64,000 nucleotides of DNA, from the NCBI RefSeq assembly GCF_021412585.1, contig NZ_JAKCMI010000009.1, positions 1 to 64,000 on the forward strand, in the 5' to 3' direction. The notes beneath the pieces are model-generated. The model was not told where the DNA came from, searched no databases, and saw only the letters and a program-made list of their open reading frames with translations. The stretch comes from Halomonas alkalisoli (GTDB taxonomy: Bacteria; Pseudomonadota; Gammaproteobacteria; Pseudomonadales; Halomonadaceae). Shown one piece after another: positions 37,650 to 48,236 of this stretch. A program made the translations under genes and the position numbers. Each line of letters starts with the position of its first letter. Positions within the stretch are counted from its first letter, which is position 1.

Positions 37650-39448
37650 ATGACGGCAAGCCGGGCGGTGTCCTGTCGAACGCCTCTCCCCGCCGCCTCG
37701 CGGTGGGTGCGGCTGGCCGTATTGGCCGCCTGCCTCTCTGTGCCCACGGCGGGCTGGGGGCAGGCCGGGTCGGACGCTCCCGATGGTGCCAGGGAGGTCA
37801 TCGTCGTCGGCGGCGATCACTACCATCCGCCCTATGAGTTTCTCGACGAGGACGGCGAGCCGGCCGGCTACAACGTGGAGCTGACCCAGGCCATCGCCGA
37901 GGTGATGGGCATCGAGGTGCGTATCGAGCTGAAGCCATGGAGCGAGGTGCGCCGCGGGCTGGAGCAGGGCGAGATCGACATCCTCCAGGGCATGTCCTAT
38001 TCCGAGGCGCGTACCGAGCGCTTCGATTTCGCGCCGCCCCACGCCATCGTCCATCAGTCGATCTTCGCCCGCCGCGGCGATCCGGTGGTGGAGGTCGAGG
38101 AACTGCGCGGCAGGGAGGTGATCGTCCAGCGCGGCGACATCATGCACGACTACCTGATCGAGCACGACATCGGCGCCGTGGTGATCCCCGTCGACACCCA
38201 CGCCGACGCGCTGCGGGCGCTGGCCGCCGGCCAGCACGACTACGCCCTGGTCGCCAACCTGCCGGCGCTCTACCTCAGCCGCGAGCTGGGGCTGACCAAC
38301 CTGGTGCCGGTGGCCAGGCCCTTCTCCCTGCGCTACGGCTACGCGGTGAGGCAGGGCGATGCCAACCTGCTGGCCAAGTTCAGCGAGGGGCTGGCCATCC
38401 TCAAGAACACCGGCCGGCATCAGGCGATCTATGATCGCTGGCTGGGCCCGCTGGAGGGCCGCGAGGGCTTCCCCTGGCACAAGGTCGGCCAGGTCGGCGC
38501 GGCGCTCTCCGCGCTGCTGCTGCTGGTACTGGGCGCCATCATGATCTGGAACCGCATGCTCAAGCGCGAGGTGGCGGCACGCACCGCGGAGCTGCGCCAG
38601 CATCAGCAGCAGCTGATCCAGGCCGACAAGATGGCCTCCCTCGGCATCCTCGTCTCGGGGGTGGCCCATGAGATCAACAACCCCAGCAGCCTGCTGCTGC
38701 TGAACCTGCCGGTACTGCGCGACGCCTACGCCGACGCAGAGCCCATCCTCGAGGCCCACTACCGCGCCCATGGCGACTTCCCCTTCGGCGGGCTGCCCTA
38801 TTCGCGCATGCGCGAGGAGATTCCCGGCATGATCGACGACATGGAAGAGGGTACCCGGCGCATCAAGCGCATCGTCGGCGATCTCAAGGGTTTCGCCCGT
38901 CAGGACGGCGACGCGCTGAGCGAGGTCTTCGATCTCAACGAGGCCGTGGCCACCGCCGTGCGCCTGGTCGACAATTCGATCCGCCAGGCGACCAGCCGCT
39001 TCGAGACACACTACGCCCGTGACCTGCCGCCCCTCGAGGGCAACGCCCAGCGTATCGAACAGGTGGTGATCAACCTGGTGCTTAACGCCTGCCAGGCGCT
39101 GCAGGAGACGACGCAGGGCATCCGGCTGGCGACGCGTCACGATCGCGCCACGGGCAGGGTCGTGCTGGAGGTCCGCGACGAGGGGCGGGGCATCGAGCCC
39201 GACGCGATGAGCCGGCTGACGGACCCCTTCTTCACCACCCGGCGTGAATGTGGCGGCACCGGGCTGGGCCTCTCCGTCTCCGCCGGCATCGTGCTCGAGC
39301 ACCAGGGTAGCCTGGCCTTCGACTCACGCCCCGGCGAGGGTACCCGCGTGACCCTGGCGCTGCCGGCGGCCATGAAAGCCGCAGCGGCACCGCCCGGCGA
39401 CGGACGTCAGGACAGCGATACACGCCGTCACGAGGAGCAGGACACGCC

Positions 39449-39452
<4 letters not shown>
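37650..39452 (+). CDS. Sensor histidine kinase with periplasmic amino-acid-binding (SBP_bac_3) domain
   Basis: 600 residues. Signal region about 1-37; a solute-binding family 3 domain at about 48-270 (PPYEFLDEDGEPAGYNVELT, WSEVRRGLEQGEIDILQGMS); a transmembrane helix at about 280-300 (ALSALLLLVLGAIMIW); the DHp His in LVSGVAHEINNPSS near 338; and the ATPase domain with N (INLVLNAC), FFTTRRECGGTGLGLS and a DEGRGIE G-box. The binding domain replaces the usual PAS sensor and probably reads a periplasmic amino acid. It overlaps the response regulator gene by 4 bp (ATGA). With the downstream symporter and glutaminase, glutamine or a related amino acid is a sensible ligand, but this is inference. 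Confidence 0.92.
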
Positions 39453-40863
<1,411 letters not shown>

Positions 40864-40867
<4 letters not shown>

Positions 40868-40895
40868 CCTGGGTTATAGCAATAACCGAGGTTAT
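40864..40895. promoter_or_regulatory. Tandem palindromes, probable activator-binding sites
   Basis: ATAACC-TG-GGTTAT (40864-40877) and ATAACC-GA-GGTTAT (40882-40895) are two perfect 6+2+6 palindromes with centres 18 bp apart. An isolated GGTTAT half-site lies at 40960-40965. They are about 160-175 bp upstream of the sigma-54 promoter, the usual place for NtrC-type enhancers. The first overlaps the activator's own stop codon. Confidence 0.75.
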
Positions 40896-41039
40896 ATCCC
40901 ACGTACTCCATTGAAATTATTGAATTTTATGGTCTCCCGCCTCGCCGGGATGGGCCCGAGGTTATACCGCTTAACTCTTCTTAATCCCGCCAAATTCCAT
41001 TTAACCCTTTGAGGACAGTGAGTTAGGAATGCCCCGGAC

Positions 41040-41055
41040 TGGCATGGACCTTGCG
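41040..41055 (+). promoter_or_regulatory. Sigma-54 promoter of the symporter-glutaminase unit
   Basis: TGGCATG-GACC-TTGCG matches the -24/-12 consensus (TGGCAYG-N4-TTGCW) at nearly every position, with the invariant GG and GC separated by exactly 10 bp. Transcription should begin near 41066, leaving a leader of about 130 nt before the symporter. A sigma-54 activator is encoded directly upstream. Confidence 0.82.
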
Positions 41056-41116
41056 TTGGTAATCCGGCCCGCTCATGGCGGGCCTCGTCAACAAACGCAA
41101 GCCAGAGGTTCATCCC

Positions 41117-41200
41117 ATGCCAAGAACAACGACTCCCGCGGCCACCATACGGCCTGCTTCGCTTAACGCCCCGCTCTTCATCGGCCGGGGGAACGCATGA
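41117..41200 (+). CDS. Possible 27-residue leader peptide overlapping the symporter start
   Basis: ATG 41117 is preceded by AGAGG and encodes a 27-residue peptide (MPRTTTPAATIRPASLNAPL...) ending in TGA at 41198-41200, which overlaps the symporter ATG as ATGA in another frame. It could couple translation to the transporter. It has no family match that I recognise, and chance is possible. Confidence 0.35.
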   Translation: MPRTTTPAATIRPASLNAPLFIGRGNA

Positions 41201-42675
41201 TGCTCGACCTGATCAACGACTTCCTCTGGAGCAAGTTGCTCATCGCCCTGCTGCTCGCGGTCGGTGTCGGTTTCACCGTGAGATCCCGCTTCGTCCAGTT
41301 CCGCTATTTCACCCGCATGTTTCGCATTCTCGGCGCCAGCCAGGCGTTCAAGCGCGACAAGCACGGCCACCTGAGCTCCTTCCAGGCCCTGCTGCTCTCC
41401 GTGGCCGGCCGCGTCGGCGGCGGCAACATCGCCGGCGTTGCGGTGGCGATCACCCTGGGCGGCCCCGGGGCGATCTTCTGGATGTGGGTGGTCGGCCTGA
41501 TGGGCATGGCCACCAGCTTCCTCGAGTGCACCCTGGCCCAGACCTACAAGACGGCCCAGCCGGACGGGACCTATCGCGGCGGCCCGGCGTACTACATTGC
41601 CCACGGCCTCGGCAGCCACTGGAAGTGGCTCGCCGCCATCTACTCGGTTCTGCTGCTGGTCACCTTCGGCTTCGGCTTCACCGCCCTGCAGTCCTATGCC
41701 GTGGCGACCTCCTTCGACGATGCCTTCGGCATACCGGTCGCCTATACCGGCCTGGGCATGGCCGTGATCGTCAGCCTGATCATCTTCGGCGGCATCAAGC
41801 GCATCGCTCGCGTCACCGAGGTGCTGGTGCCGGTGATGGCCGTCGGCTACCTGCTGATCGCCATCGTGGTCGTGGGCATGAACCTGCCGCGCATTCCCGA
41901 GGTCATCCTGCTGATCGTCAACAGCGCCTTCGGCCTCGAGCAAGCCGTCGGCGGCGGCATCGGTGCCGCCATCATGATGGGGGTCAAGCGCGGTCTGTTC
42001 TCCAACGAGGCGGGGCTCGGCAGCGCGCCCAACGTCGCCGCGGTAGCCTACGTGCCGCACCCCGCCAACCAGGGCATCGTCCAGGCCTTCTCGGTGTTCA
42101 TCGACACCCTGATCCTGTGCTCCTGCACGGCCTTCATCATCCTGCTCAGCGGTGCCTACGACCCGGCGACCGGCGCCGACATCGGCGGTGTGGCGCTGAC
42201 CCAGGCCTCCCTGGCCGACCACGTGGGCGAATGGGGTCGCAGCTTCGTCAGTGTCGCGCTGCTGCTGTTCGGCTTCAGCACCATCCTCTATAACTACTAT
42301 CTGGGCGAGAACAGCCTCAACTACTTCAGCGAGAGCAACCAAACGCTGTTCAACGTCTTTCGCGTCGCCATCGTCGCCCTGTGCGGCTGGGGGGCGATGA
42401 CCGACCTGGGCACGGTATTCGCCTTCGCCGACGTGACCATGGGCTTCCTGGCCCTGGCCAACCTGGTCGCCCTGCTCCTGCTGTTCAAGCCGGGGCTGCG
42501 CATCCTGCGTGATTTCGATGACCAGATCCGCGCCGGCATTCGTCATCCCGTGTTCGATGCCGACAAGTTCGCCGACCTGGATATCGACCCGGCCGCCTGG
42601 GAGATCGAGCCCGAGGACCTGCAGCGACTCAAGCAGTACGAGACCGCAACGGCCCCCGGCCAGCCGGCGAAGTAA
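41197..42675 (+). CDS. Sodium:alanine/glycine(-glutamine) symporter, AGCS family
   Basis: 492 residues with about 11 transmembrane helices. AGCS signatures: FQALLLSVAGRVGGGNIAGV, ITLGGPGAIFWMWVVGLMGM, FLECTLAQTYK, YRGGPAYYIAHGL, GGIGAAIMMGVKRGLFSNEA and GLGSAPNVAA. The family imports alanine, glycine or in some cases glutamine with Na+, which suits a halophile. It is the first structural gene after the sigma-54 promoter, and glutaminase follows 89 bp later, hinting at glutamine import. GGGGG upstream of the start is a weak ribosome site. The C-terminal tail (after about 455) is cytoplasmic and acidic. Confidence 0.94.
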   Translation: MMLDLINDFLWSKLLIALLLAVGVGFTVRSRFVQFRYFTRMFRILGASQAFKRDKHGHLSSFQALLLSVAGRVGGGNIAGVAVAITLGGPGAIFWMWVVGLMGMATSFLECTLAQTYKTAQPDGTYRGGPAYYIAHGLGSHWKWLAAIYSVLLLVTFGFGFTALQSYAVATSFDDAFGIPVAYTGLGMAVIVSLIIFGGIKRIARVTEVLVPVMAVGYLLIAIVVVGMNLPRIPEVILLIVNSAFGLEQAVGGGIGAAIMMGVKRGLFSNEAGLGSAPNVAAVAYVPHPANQGIVQAFSVFIDTLILCSCTAFIILLSGAYDPATGADIGGVALTQASLADHVGEWGRSFVSVALLLFGFSTILYNYYLGENSLNYFSESNQTLFNVFRVAIVALCGWGAMTDLGTVFAFADVTMGFLALANLVALLLLFKPGLRILRDFDDQIRAGIRHPVFDADKFADLDIDPAAWEIEPEDLQRLKQYETATAPGQPAK

Positions 42676-42764
42676 GGGTGCGACCTACCGTGCCCCGGCC
42701 CTCGGCCGGCCTCGAGACGTCGGGGCCGGCCGAGCCCACACGAACCCGGGCGGAGAGGACGGAC

Positions 42765-43679
42765 ATGCAGGGCTGGATCGAAGACATCCACGCACGAGCC
42801 CGAACACGGCTCGGTAGCGGACACGTCGCCAGCTACATTCCGGCACTGGCCCGGCAGGATCCCGAGCGGCTCGGCATCGCCGTGTGCACCAACGCCGGCG
42901 AACTGTACGCCGCCGGCGACGCCGAGATCCCCTTCTCGATCCAGAGCATTGCCAAGGTGCTGTTGCTCACCCTCGCCCTGCGTACCCACGGCGAGGGGCT
43001 ATGGGAGCGGGTGGGCCTCAACCCCTCGGGCATGCCGTTCAACTCCCTGGCCCAGCTCGAGGCCGAACGGGGCAAGCCGCGCAACCCCTTCATCAACGCC
43101 GGCGCCATCGTGGTGACGGATCGCCTGGTCAGCGCCTTCGCCACGCCGCCCAAGCACCTGCGGGACGTCGCCAGGCGGCTGTCGGGCAACGACGCGATCC
43201 TGATCGACGATGGGGTGCTGGCCTCGGAGTGGCAGCACCGCTCGCGCAATGCCGCCGCGGCCTACCTGATGAAGGCGTTCGGCAACCTCGACAACGAGGT
43301 CGACGAGGTGCTCCACACCTATTTCTCCTGCTGTGCGCTGGCCATGAGCTGCAAGGACCTGGCCATCGCCCTGAGCTTCCTCGCGGCCGGGGGGCAGGCC
43401 CAGGCCATGGACGAACGCTTCGTCTCGCCGGGCCTGACGCGGCGGATCAACTCGATCATGTCGACCTGCGGCCTGTATGACGCCGCCGGCGACTTCGCCT
43501 ATCGCGTCGGCCTGCCGGCCAAGAGTGGCGTGGGTGGCGGTATCGTCGCGGTGGTGCCGGGCAGGATGACGATCTGTGCCTGGTCGCCGGCACTCGACGA
43601 GAGCGGTAACTCGGTGGCTGCCCAGTACGCCCTGGAGCTGTTCGCCGAGGAGTTCGACCAGATGCCACCGAGTGGGTAA
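42765..43679 (+). CDS. glsA: Glutaminase
   Basis: 304 residues from ATG 42765, with GGAGAGGA upstream; an in-frame upstream ATG would add 29 unconserved residues. The serine beta-lactamase-like fold is shown by FSIQSIAKVLLL (Ser-x-x-Lys), then NPFINAGAIV, LHTYFSCCALAMSCKDLA, and the glutaminase ending AYRVGLPAKSGVGGGIVAVVPG. It hydrolyses glutamine to glutamate and ammonia in the cytoplasm. Placed behind the AGCS symporter and the sigma-54 two-component system, it is the metabolic output of that module. Confidence 0.95.
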   Translation: MQGWIEDIHARARTRLGSGHVASYIPALARQDPERLGIAVCTNAGELYAAGDAEIPFSIQSIAKVLLLTLALRTHGEGLWERVGLNPSGMPFNSLAQLEAERGKPRNPFINAGAIVVTDRLVSAFATPPKHLRDVARRLSGNDAILIDDGVLASEWQHRSRNAAAAYLMKAFGNLDNEVDEVLHTYFSCCALAMSCKDLAIALSFLAAGGQAQAMDERFVSPGLTRRINSIMSTCGLYDAAGDFAYRVGLPAKSGVGGGIVAVVPGRMTICAWSPALDESGNSVAAQYALELFAEEFDQMPPSG

Positions 43680-43680
43680 G

Positions 43681-43715
43681 GCGTCACCCGACTATCGGCC
43701 GCCGCCCGATGACGC
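43681..43715 (+). terminator. Hairpin after glutaminase
   Basis: GCGTCA (43681-43686) and TGACGC (43710-43715) close a GC-rich loop 2 bp after the glsA stop codon. No T-run follows, so termination is plausible only. Confidence 0.35.
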
Positions 43716-43818
43716 ACCCTTGGCCGGGCAGGTATACTGTTTCGCCTGAATGCGCAGCCATGGCGCTCGCCCCCTTTCGCCTCGTGCGAACGGGGGCATT
43801 TGCGATCCGGAGCCCGAT

Positions 43819-44433
43819 ATGCCCCAAGGTACCCTTTTCATCATTTCCGCCCCCTCGGGTGCCGGCAAGACCACGCTGGTGCGCGAGCTGATCGATAGCC
43901 TCGACGGCATCCAGGTCTCGGTGTCCCATACCACCCGGAGCCAGCGCCGCGGCGAAGTGGACGGGGTGAACTACCACTTCGTCGACGTGGCGGCCTTCGA
44001 GGCGATGATCGAGCGTGGCGAATTCTTCGAATACGCCAGGGTGTTCGACAACTACTACGGCTCGTCGCGCCCAACGGTGGAGGCGATGCTCAATGCCGGA
44101 CAGGACGTGATCCTGGAGATCGACTGGCAGGGTGCTCGCCAGGTTCGCCAGCAGATGCCGGACGCGGTCTCGATCTTCATCCTGCCGCCCTCACGGGACG
44201 AGCTGGAGCGCCGCCTGGCCAGCCGCGGCACCGATGAACATGCCACCATCGCCCGGCGCATGCGCGATGCGGTCAGCGAGATGTCGCATTACGACGAGTA
44301 CGACTACCTGGTGGTCAACGACGACTTCACCACCGCCCTGCGCGAACTGCAGTCGCTGGTGATCAGCCGGCGCTTGAGCGTCGCCCGTGTACAGAAGGAG
44401 CACGGCCCGCTGCTGGCGGCGCTGTTATCCTGA
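43819..44433 (+). CDS. gmk: Guanylate kinase
   Basis: 204 residues from ATG 43819, chosen because GTLFIISAPSGAGKTTLVREL immediately follows. P-loop SAPSGAGKTT, the GMP-binding SVSHTTRSQRRGEVDGVNYHF and GQDVILEIDWQGARQVR are all typical. It phosphorylates GMP to GDP. CGGAG lies upstream. It is followed by rpoZ and spoT as in many gammaproteobacteria. A 25-bp tandem repeat begins within its last codons. Confidence 0.97.
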   Translation: MPQGTLFIISAPSGAGKTTLVRELIDSLDGIQVSVSHTTRSQRRGEVDGVNYHFVDVAAFEAMIERGEFFEYARVFDNYYGSSRPTVEAMLNAGQDVILEIDWQGARQVRQQMPDAVSIFILPPSRDELERRLASRGTDEHATIARRMRDAVSEMSHYDEYDYLVVNDDFTTALRELQSLVISRRLSVARVQKEHGPLLAALLS

Positions 44434-44503
44434 CCCCAGCCGCAGGCGCTTGTCCTGACCCCAGCCGCAGGCGCTTGTCCTGACCCCAGCCGCGGGCGCT
44501 TGT
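44429..44503. repeat. Three tandem 25-bp repeats overlapping the gmk stop codon
   Basis: Unit CCTGACCCCAGCCGC(A/G)GGCGCTTGT occurs at 44429, 44454 and 44479; the third differs at one base. The first unit includes the gmk TGA (44431-44433). It lies in the gmk-rpoZ gap and could vary in copy number. Confidence 0.92.
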
Positions 44504-44599
44504 CAGGGATGCCAGGCGTCGAGTAATCTAGTCTGTCCTGTTCCATTTCGAATTTCCGGCTACGGCCGGGAATATCCATAGCTTTTCGGGAATACCTAC

Positions 44600-44860
44600 A
44601 TGGCGCGTGTCACCGTCGAAGATTGTCTGGAAAACGTCGAGAATCGCTTCAAGCTGGTGATGATCTCCACCCAGCGCGCTCGTCAACTCGCTCGCGGCTC
44701 CCGCGACGCCCTGCTGCCCTGGGAAAACGACAAGCCTACCGTGATGGCCCTGCGCGAGATCGCCGCCGGCCTGGTCGACAAGAGCGTACTGGACGAGCCG
44801 ATCGAGGCGCCGGTCCGAATTCGCCATGAGGGCGAGCCGGGCATCGCCATCGAGGAGTAA
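44600..44860 (+). CDS. rpoZ: RNA polymerase omega subunit
   Basis: 86 residues: [48 protein letters not shown], ending in an acidic tail. Omega helps assemble beta-prime and forms one of the ppGpp sites on RNA polymerase, which fits its place directly ahead of spoT. No strong Shine-Dalgarno is visible before the ATG. Confidence 0.97.
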   Translation: MARVTVEDCLENVENRFKLVMISTQRARQLARGSRDALLPWENDKPTVMALREIAAGLVDKSVLDEPIEAPVRIRHEGEPGIAIEE

Positions 44861-44882
44861 GGCTAGCACTCAAGGCGCGCTA

Positions 44883-47018
44883 ATGTTCACCATCGACGAC
44901 CTGGCCGACCGACTCGGCGGCTACCTACCTCCCGACGAGATCCAGCAGGTCAAGCGCGCCTTCTACTACGCCGAGCAGGCCCATGACGGCCAGCGCCGGC
45001 GTTCGGGTGAGCCCTACGTGACTCACCCGCTGGCCGTGGCCAATATCCTCGCCAACATGCACATGGACCATCAGAGCCTGATGTCGGCCATGTTGCACGA
45101 CGTGATCGAGGATACCGGGGTCTCCAAGGAGGCACTGGCCGAACAGTTCGGCAAGCCGGTGGCGGAACTGGTCGATGGCGTCTCCAAGCTGACCCAGATC
45201 ACCTTCGAGGACAAGGCCGTCGCCCAGGCCGAGAACTTCCAGAAGATGGTGCTGGCGATGTCTCGGGACATCCGCGTCATCATCGTCAAGCTTGCCGACC
45301 GCCTGCACAACATGCGCACCCTGGGCGCCCTGCGTCCCGAGAAGAAGCGCCGCATCGCCCGCGAGACACTCGAGATCTACGCCCGTATCGCCAGCCGGCT
45401 GGGCATCAATACCATCCGGGTCGAGCTCGAGGACCTCTCGTTCCAGGCGCTGCACCCGATGCGCGCCGAGCGTATCAAGCGCGCCGTCTCCAGCGCCCGC
45501 GGCCATCGTCGCTCGGCGATCCGCCAGATCCAGAACACGCTGCAGCAGAGCCTCGACGACGAGCAGCTCTCCGGCACGGTGATCGGCCGCCAGAAGCACC
45601 TGCTGTCGATCTACAAGAAGATGCGCGACCAGCGCAAGCCGTTCGCCGAGATCATGGATGTGTTCGGTTTTCGCATCATCACCGAAGACGTCGACAGCTG
45701 TTATCGCATTCTCGGCGTGGTGCACAATCTCTACAAGCCAGTGCCGGGGCGCTTCAAGGACTACATCGCCATTCCCAAGGCCAACGGCTACCAGAGCCTG
45801 CATACCACCCTGTTCGGCAGCGGCGGCATGCCCATCGAGGTACAGATCCGTACCCGCGAGATGGAGGCCATGGCCAACAATGGCATCGCCGCCCACTGGC
45901 TCTACAAGGCGGGCCAGACCGATCACCCCATCGCCGAGGGCAGCCACGCCCGCGCCCGGGAGTGGGTCAAGGGCCTGCTCGAAATGCAGCGCCATGCCGG
46001 CGACTCGCTGGAGTTCATCGAGCACGTCAAGAACGACCTGTTTCCCGATGACATCTATGTCTTCACGCCCCGCGGCGACATCATGGAACTGCCCCAGGGC
46101 GCCACGGTCATCGACTTCGCCTACACGGTGCACACCGACATCGGCAACAACTGCATCGCCTGTCGCATCGACCGCCACCTGGCACCGCTCTCCACCCGCC
46201 TGGAGAGCGGCCAGACCCTGGAAATCATCACCGCCCCCGGTGCCAAGCCCAATCTCGCCTGGCTCAATTTCGTGGTCACCGCCAAGGCGCGCTCGGCGAT
46301 TCGGCACGCGCTCAAGCACCAGCAGCATACCGAAGCCGTACAGCTGGGCCGACGCCTGCTCAACAAGGCCCTGAGCGAATTCGAGACCAGCCTGGAGGAG
46401 CTCCCGGCGCAGGCCCTGCCACAGGTACTGGACGACCTGTCGCTCAAGCACGAGGATGCCCTGCTGGAATCCATCGGCTTGGGGACACGGGTGGCCTATG
46501 TGGTCGCCAGGCACCTGGTCGATGCCCTCCATGGCGACAGCGCCGACGACAGCCCGCGCACCCTTCAGCCCCACGGGCCCATCGTGATCAGCGGTGCCGA
46601 AGGCATGGTGATCAAGTTCGCCCGCTGCTGTCATCCGCTGCCCGGCGACCCGGTGATCGGACACCTGTCGGTGGGCAAGGGCATCGTGGTACACCGCACC
46701 GAGTGCCGTAACCTCGAGGAGCTGAAGAGCGATCCCGACAAGCTGCTCGCCCTGGAGTGGTCTGCCGATATCGACGAGGATTTCCCCGTGGCCCTGCGCC
46801 TGGAGATCGAGAGTCGCCGGGGCCTGGTTGCCGAGCTGGCCAGCCTGGTCACCGACGCCGATGCCAACATCGAGCGCATCGGCATCGAGGAGCGCGACGT
46901 GCGACTCTCCATCGTCCACCTGACCCTGGCGGTGCGTGACCGCGTACACCTCGCCCGCATCATCAAGCGTATCCGCAACCTCTCGCAGGTCGGCAAGATC
47001 ACCCGCGTCGGAAACTGA
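44883..47018 (+). CDS. spoT: Bifunctional (p)ppGpp synthetase/hydrolase SpoT
   Basis: 711 residues from ATG 44883. The HD hydrolase domain (about 20-190) contains YVTHPLAVANILA, MLHDVIEDTGV and VKLADRLHNMRTL. The synthetase domain (about 240-350) contains MDVFGFRIITEDVDSCYR and KDYIAIPKANGYQSLHTT. The TGS domain (DIYVFTPRGDIMELPQGAT) and a C-terminal ACT domain (LRLEIESRRGLVAELASLV) follow. The intact HD motif indicates active ppGpp hydrolysis; synthetase strength cannot be judged. The gap to rpoZ is 22 bp, probably one transcript. Confidence 0.96.
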   Translation: MFTIDDLADRLGGYLPPDEIQQVKRAFYYAEQAHDGQRRRSGEPYVTHPLAVANILANMHMDHQSLMSAMLHDVIEDTGVSKEALAEQFGKPVAELVDGVSKLTQITFEDKAVAQAENFQKMVLAMSRDIRVIIVKLADRLHNMRTLGALRPEKKRRIARETLEIYARIASRLGINTIRVELEDLSFQALHPMRAERIKRAVSSARGHRRSAIRQIQNTLQQSLDDEQLSGTVIGRQKHLLSIYKKMRDQRKPFAEIMDVFGFRIITEDVDSCYRILGVVHNLYKPVPGRFKDYIAIPKANGYQSLHTTLFGSGGMPIEVQIRTREMEAMANNGIAAHWLYKAGQTDHPIAEGSHARAREWVKGLLEMQRHAGDSLEFIEHVKNDLFPDDIYVFTPRGDIMELPQGATVIDFAYTVHTDIGNNCIACRIDRHLAPLSTRLESGQTLEIITAPGAKPNLAWLNFVVTAKARSAIRHALKHQQHTEAVQLGRRLLNKALSEFETSLEELPAQALPQVLDDLSLKHEDALLESIGLGTRVAYVVARHLVDALHGDSADDSPRTLQPHGPIVISGAEGMVIKFARCCHPLPGDPVIGHLSVGKGIVVHRTECRNLEELKSDPDKLLALEWSADIDEDFPVALRLEIESRRGLVAELASLVTDADANIERIGIEERDVRLSIVHLTLAVRDRVHLARIIKRIRNLSQVGKITRVGN

Positions 47019-47113
47019 ACTCCCTTCGACCTGATCACCGCCCATGGGGCGGGAAGCAGCGTCACTTCGACGATTCCGTTTTTCATCCACAACGAAACTG
47101 AAGGAGCCACTCC

Positions 47114-47503
47114 ATGAGCAACAAGGCCGTCATCAACACCGACAAGGCACCCGCCGCCATCGGCCCCTATTCCCAGGCGATCAAGGCCGGCAATACCGTC
47201 TACCTCTCCGGCCAGATCCCCCTCGATCCGGCCACCATGGAGCTGGTCTCCGACGACTTCGAGGCCCAGGCCCGTCAGGTCTTCACCAACCTCAAGGCCG
47301 TCTGTGAGGAGGCCGCCGGCTCGCTGGGTGAAATCGTCAAGCTCAACCTCTACCTGGTCGACCTGGGCAACTTCGCCATCGTCAACCAGGTGATGGAGGA
47401 GTTCTTCGATAAGCCCTACCCGGCCCGCGCCGCGGTGGGCGTCAAGGCACTGCCCAAGGGCGCCCAGTTCGAGGCGGAAGCAGTTATGGTCATCGGCGAC
47501 TAG
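47114..47503 (+). CDS. ridA: RidA family reactive enamine/imine deaminase
   Basis: 129 residues. [57 protein letters not shown] and the terminal [20 protein letters not shown] are the full RidA signature, including the conserved arginine. It hydrolyses reactive 2-aminoacrylate-type enamines released by PLP enzymes. It follows spoT as in many gammaproteobacteria, and AAGGAG lies upstream. Confidence 0.96.
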   Translation: MSNKAVINTDKAPAAIGPYSQAIKAGNTVYLSGQIPLDPATMELVSDDFEAQARQVFTNLKAVCEEAAGSLGEIVKLNLYLVDLGNFAIVNQVMEEFFDKPYPARAAVGVKALPKGAQFEAEAVMVIGD

Positions 47504-47648
47504 GAAAGGGCGGATTTGCTACTGCGCTCGATATCCTGGCCGCCGGCGGTGCTCGCTGTCCTCATGTAGCGAGCTACACTCCGGCAGCTGCGCTCCGGCG
47601 GCGGCCAGCCTCTCTTCGCTCGTAACGCAAATCCACCTCTTTCCGAAA
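47503..47648. repeat. Imperfect inverted-repeat element between ridA and thpR
   Basis: Left arm GGAAAGGGCGGATTTGC with CTGGCCGCCG further in (47536-47545); right arm carries CGGCGGCCAG (47599-47608) and GCAAATCC (47627-47634) followed by the inverse of GGAAAG. The outer repeat is about 19 bp with small gaps. It is non-coding, about 145 bp, and resembles a MITE or repetitive palindrome. Confidence 0.6.
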
Positions 47649-47655
47649 CAGGACT

Positions 47656-48168
47656 ATGAGACTTTTTATTGCCCTGGTGCCACCGTCCGAGCTGCGCAGG
47701 CGGCTCGGCGAGCTGGCGGACTTCGCCCACGCCCGCTGCGGCGGGCGACGCATGCCGGACGAGAGCCTGCACCTGACGCTCGCCTTTCTCGGCGAGGTGG
47801 AGGAGGTGCAGGCCCTCGAGCTCGCCGAATGGGTGCAGGGCCTTGCCATGGCGCCCGGCGAGTGGCGCCTCGATGGCTGGGGCTACTTCAAGCGCCCCGG
47901 TATCGTCTGGGTCGGGAGCCAGGCATCCGCCCCGGCGCTGGCAGAGCTGCAGCACAAACTCTGGCAAGGCCTGGAGGCCCGCGGCCTGACCGGCCGTCCC
48001 GGCAGGTTCGTTCCCCATGTCACCCTGCTGCGACGGGCCAACACACGCCGGCTGCAAGACCTTCCCCCCATCGACCTGGCGTGGTCTTATAATCAGCTTG
48101 AGCTGATCCAATCCTTTACCGATGAGCGCGGCGCTCGTTACCGCACCCTGGCCGTATCGCCAGGATGA
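47656..48168 (+). CDS. thpR: RNA 2',3'-cyclic phosphodiesterase (LigT/ThpR family)
   Basis: 170 residues. The two HxTx catalytic motifs are HLTLAFLGEV (near 43) and HVTLLRRA (near 118), in the usual 2H phosphoesterase arrangement. MRLFIALVPPSELRRRLGEL is a standard N-terminus. It opens 2',3'-cyclic phosphates on RNA ends. The 3' end overlaps the upstream frame of the PagL-like gene. Confidence 0.92.
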   Translation: MRLFIALVPPSELRRRLGELADFAHARCGGRRMPDESLHLTLAFLGEVEEVQALELAEWVQGLAMAPGEWRLDGWGYFKRPGIVWVGSQASAPALAELQHKLWQGLEARGLTGRPGRFVPHVTLLRRANTRRLQDLPPIDLAWSYNQLELIQSFTDERGARYRTLAVSPG

Positions 48169-48236
48169 GCCTCAAGGCGGAAGCACGCCATCAATTGGCT
48201 CGCCAATTATTGGTGCACAAGAAAAAGGAGAACACG

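Noticed and set aside
44429..44503. CRISPR-like or iteron array
   Set aside because: Units abut without spacers and no replication gene is nearby.
44925..47090. 721-codon antisense frame opposite spoT
   Set aside because: A codon-bias shadow of spoT; no domain or start signal.
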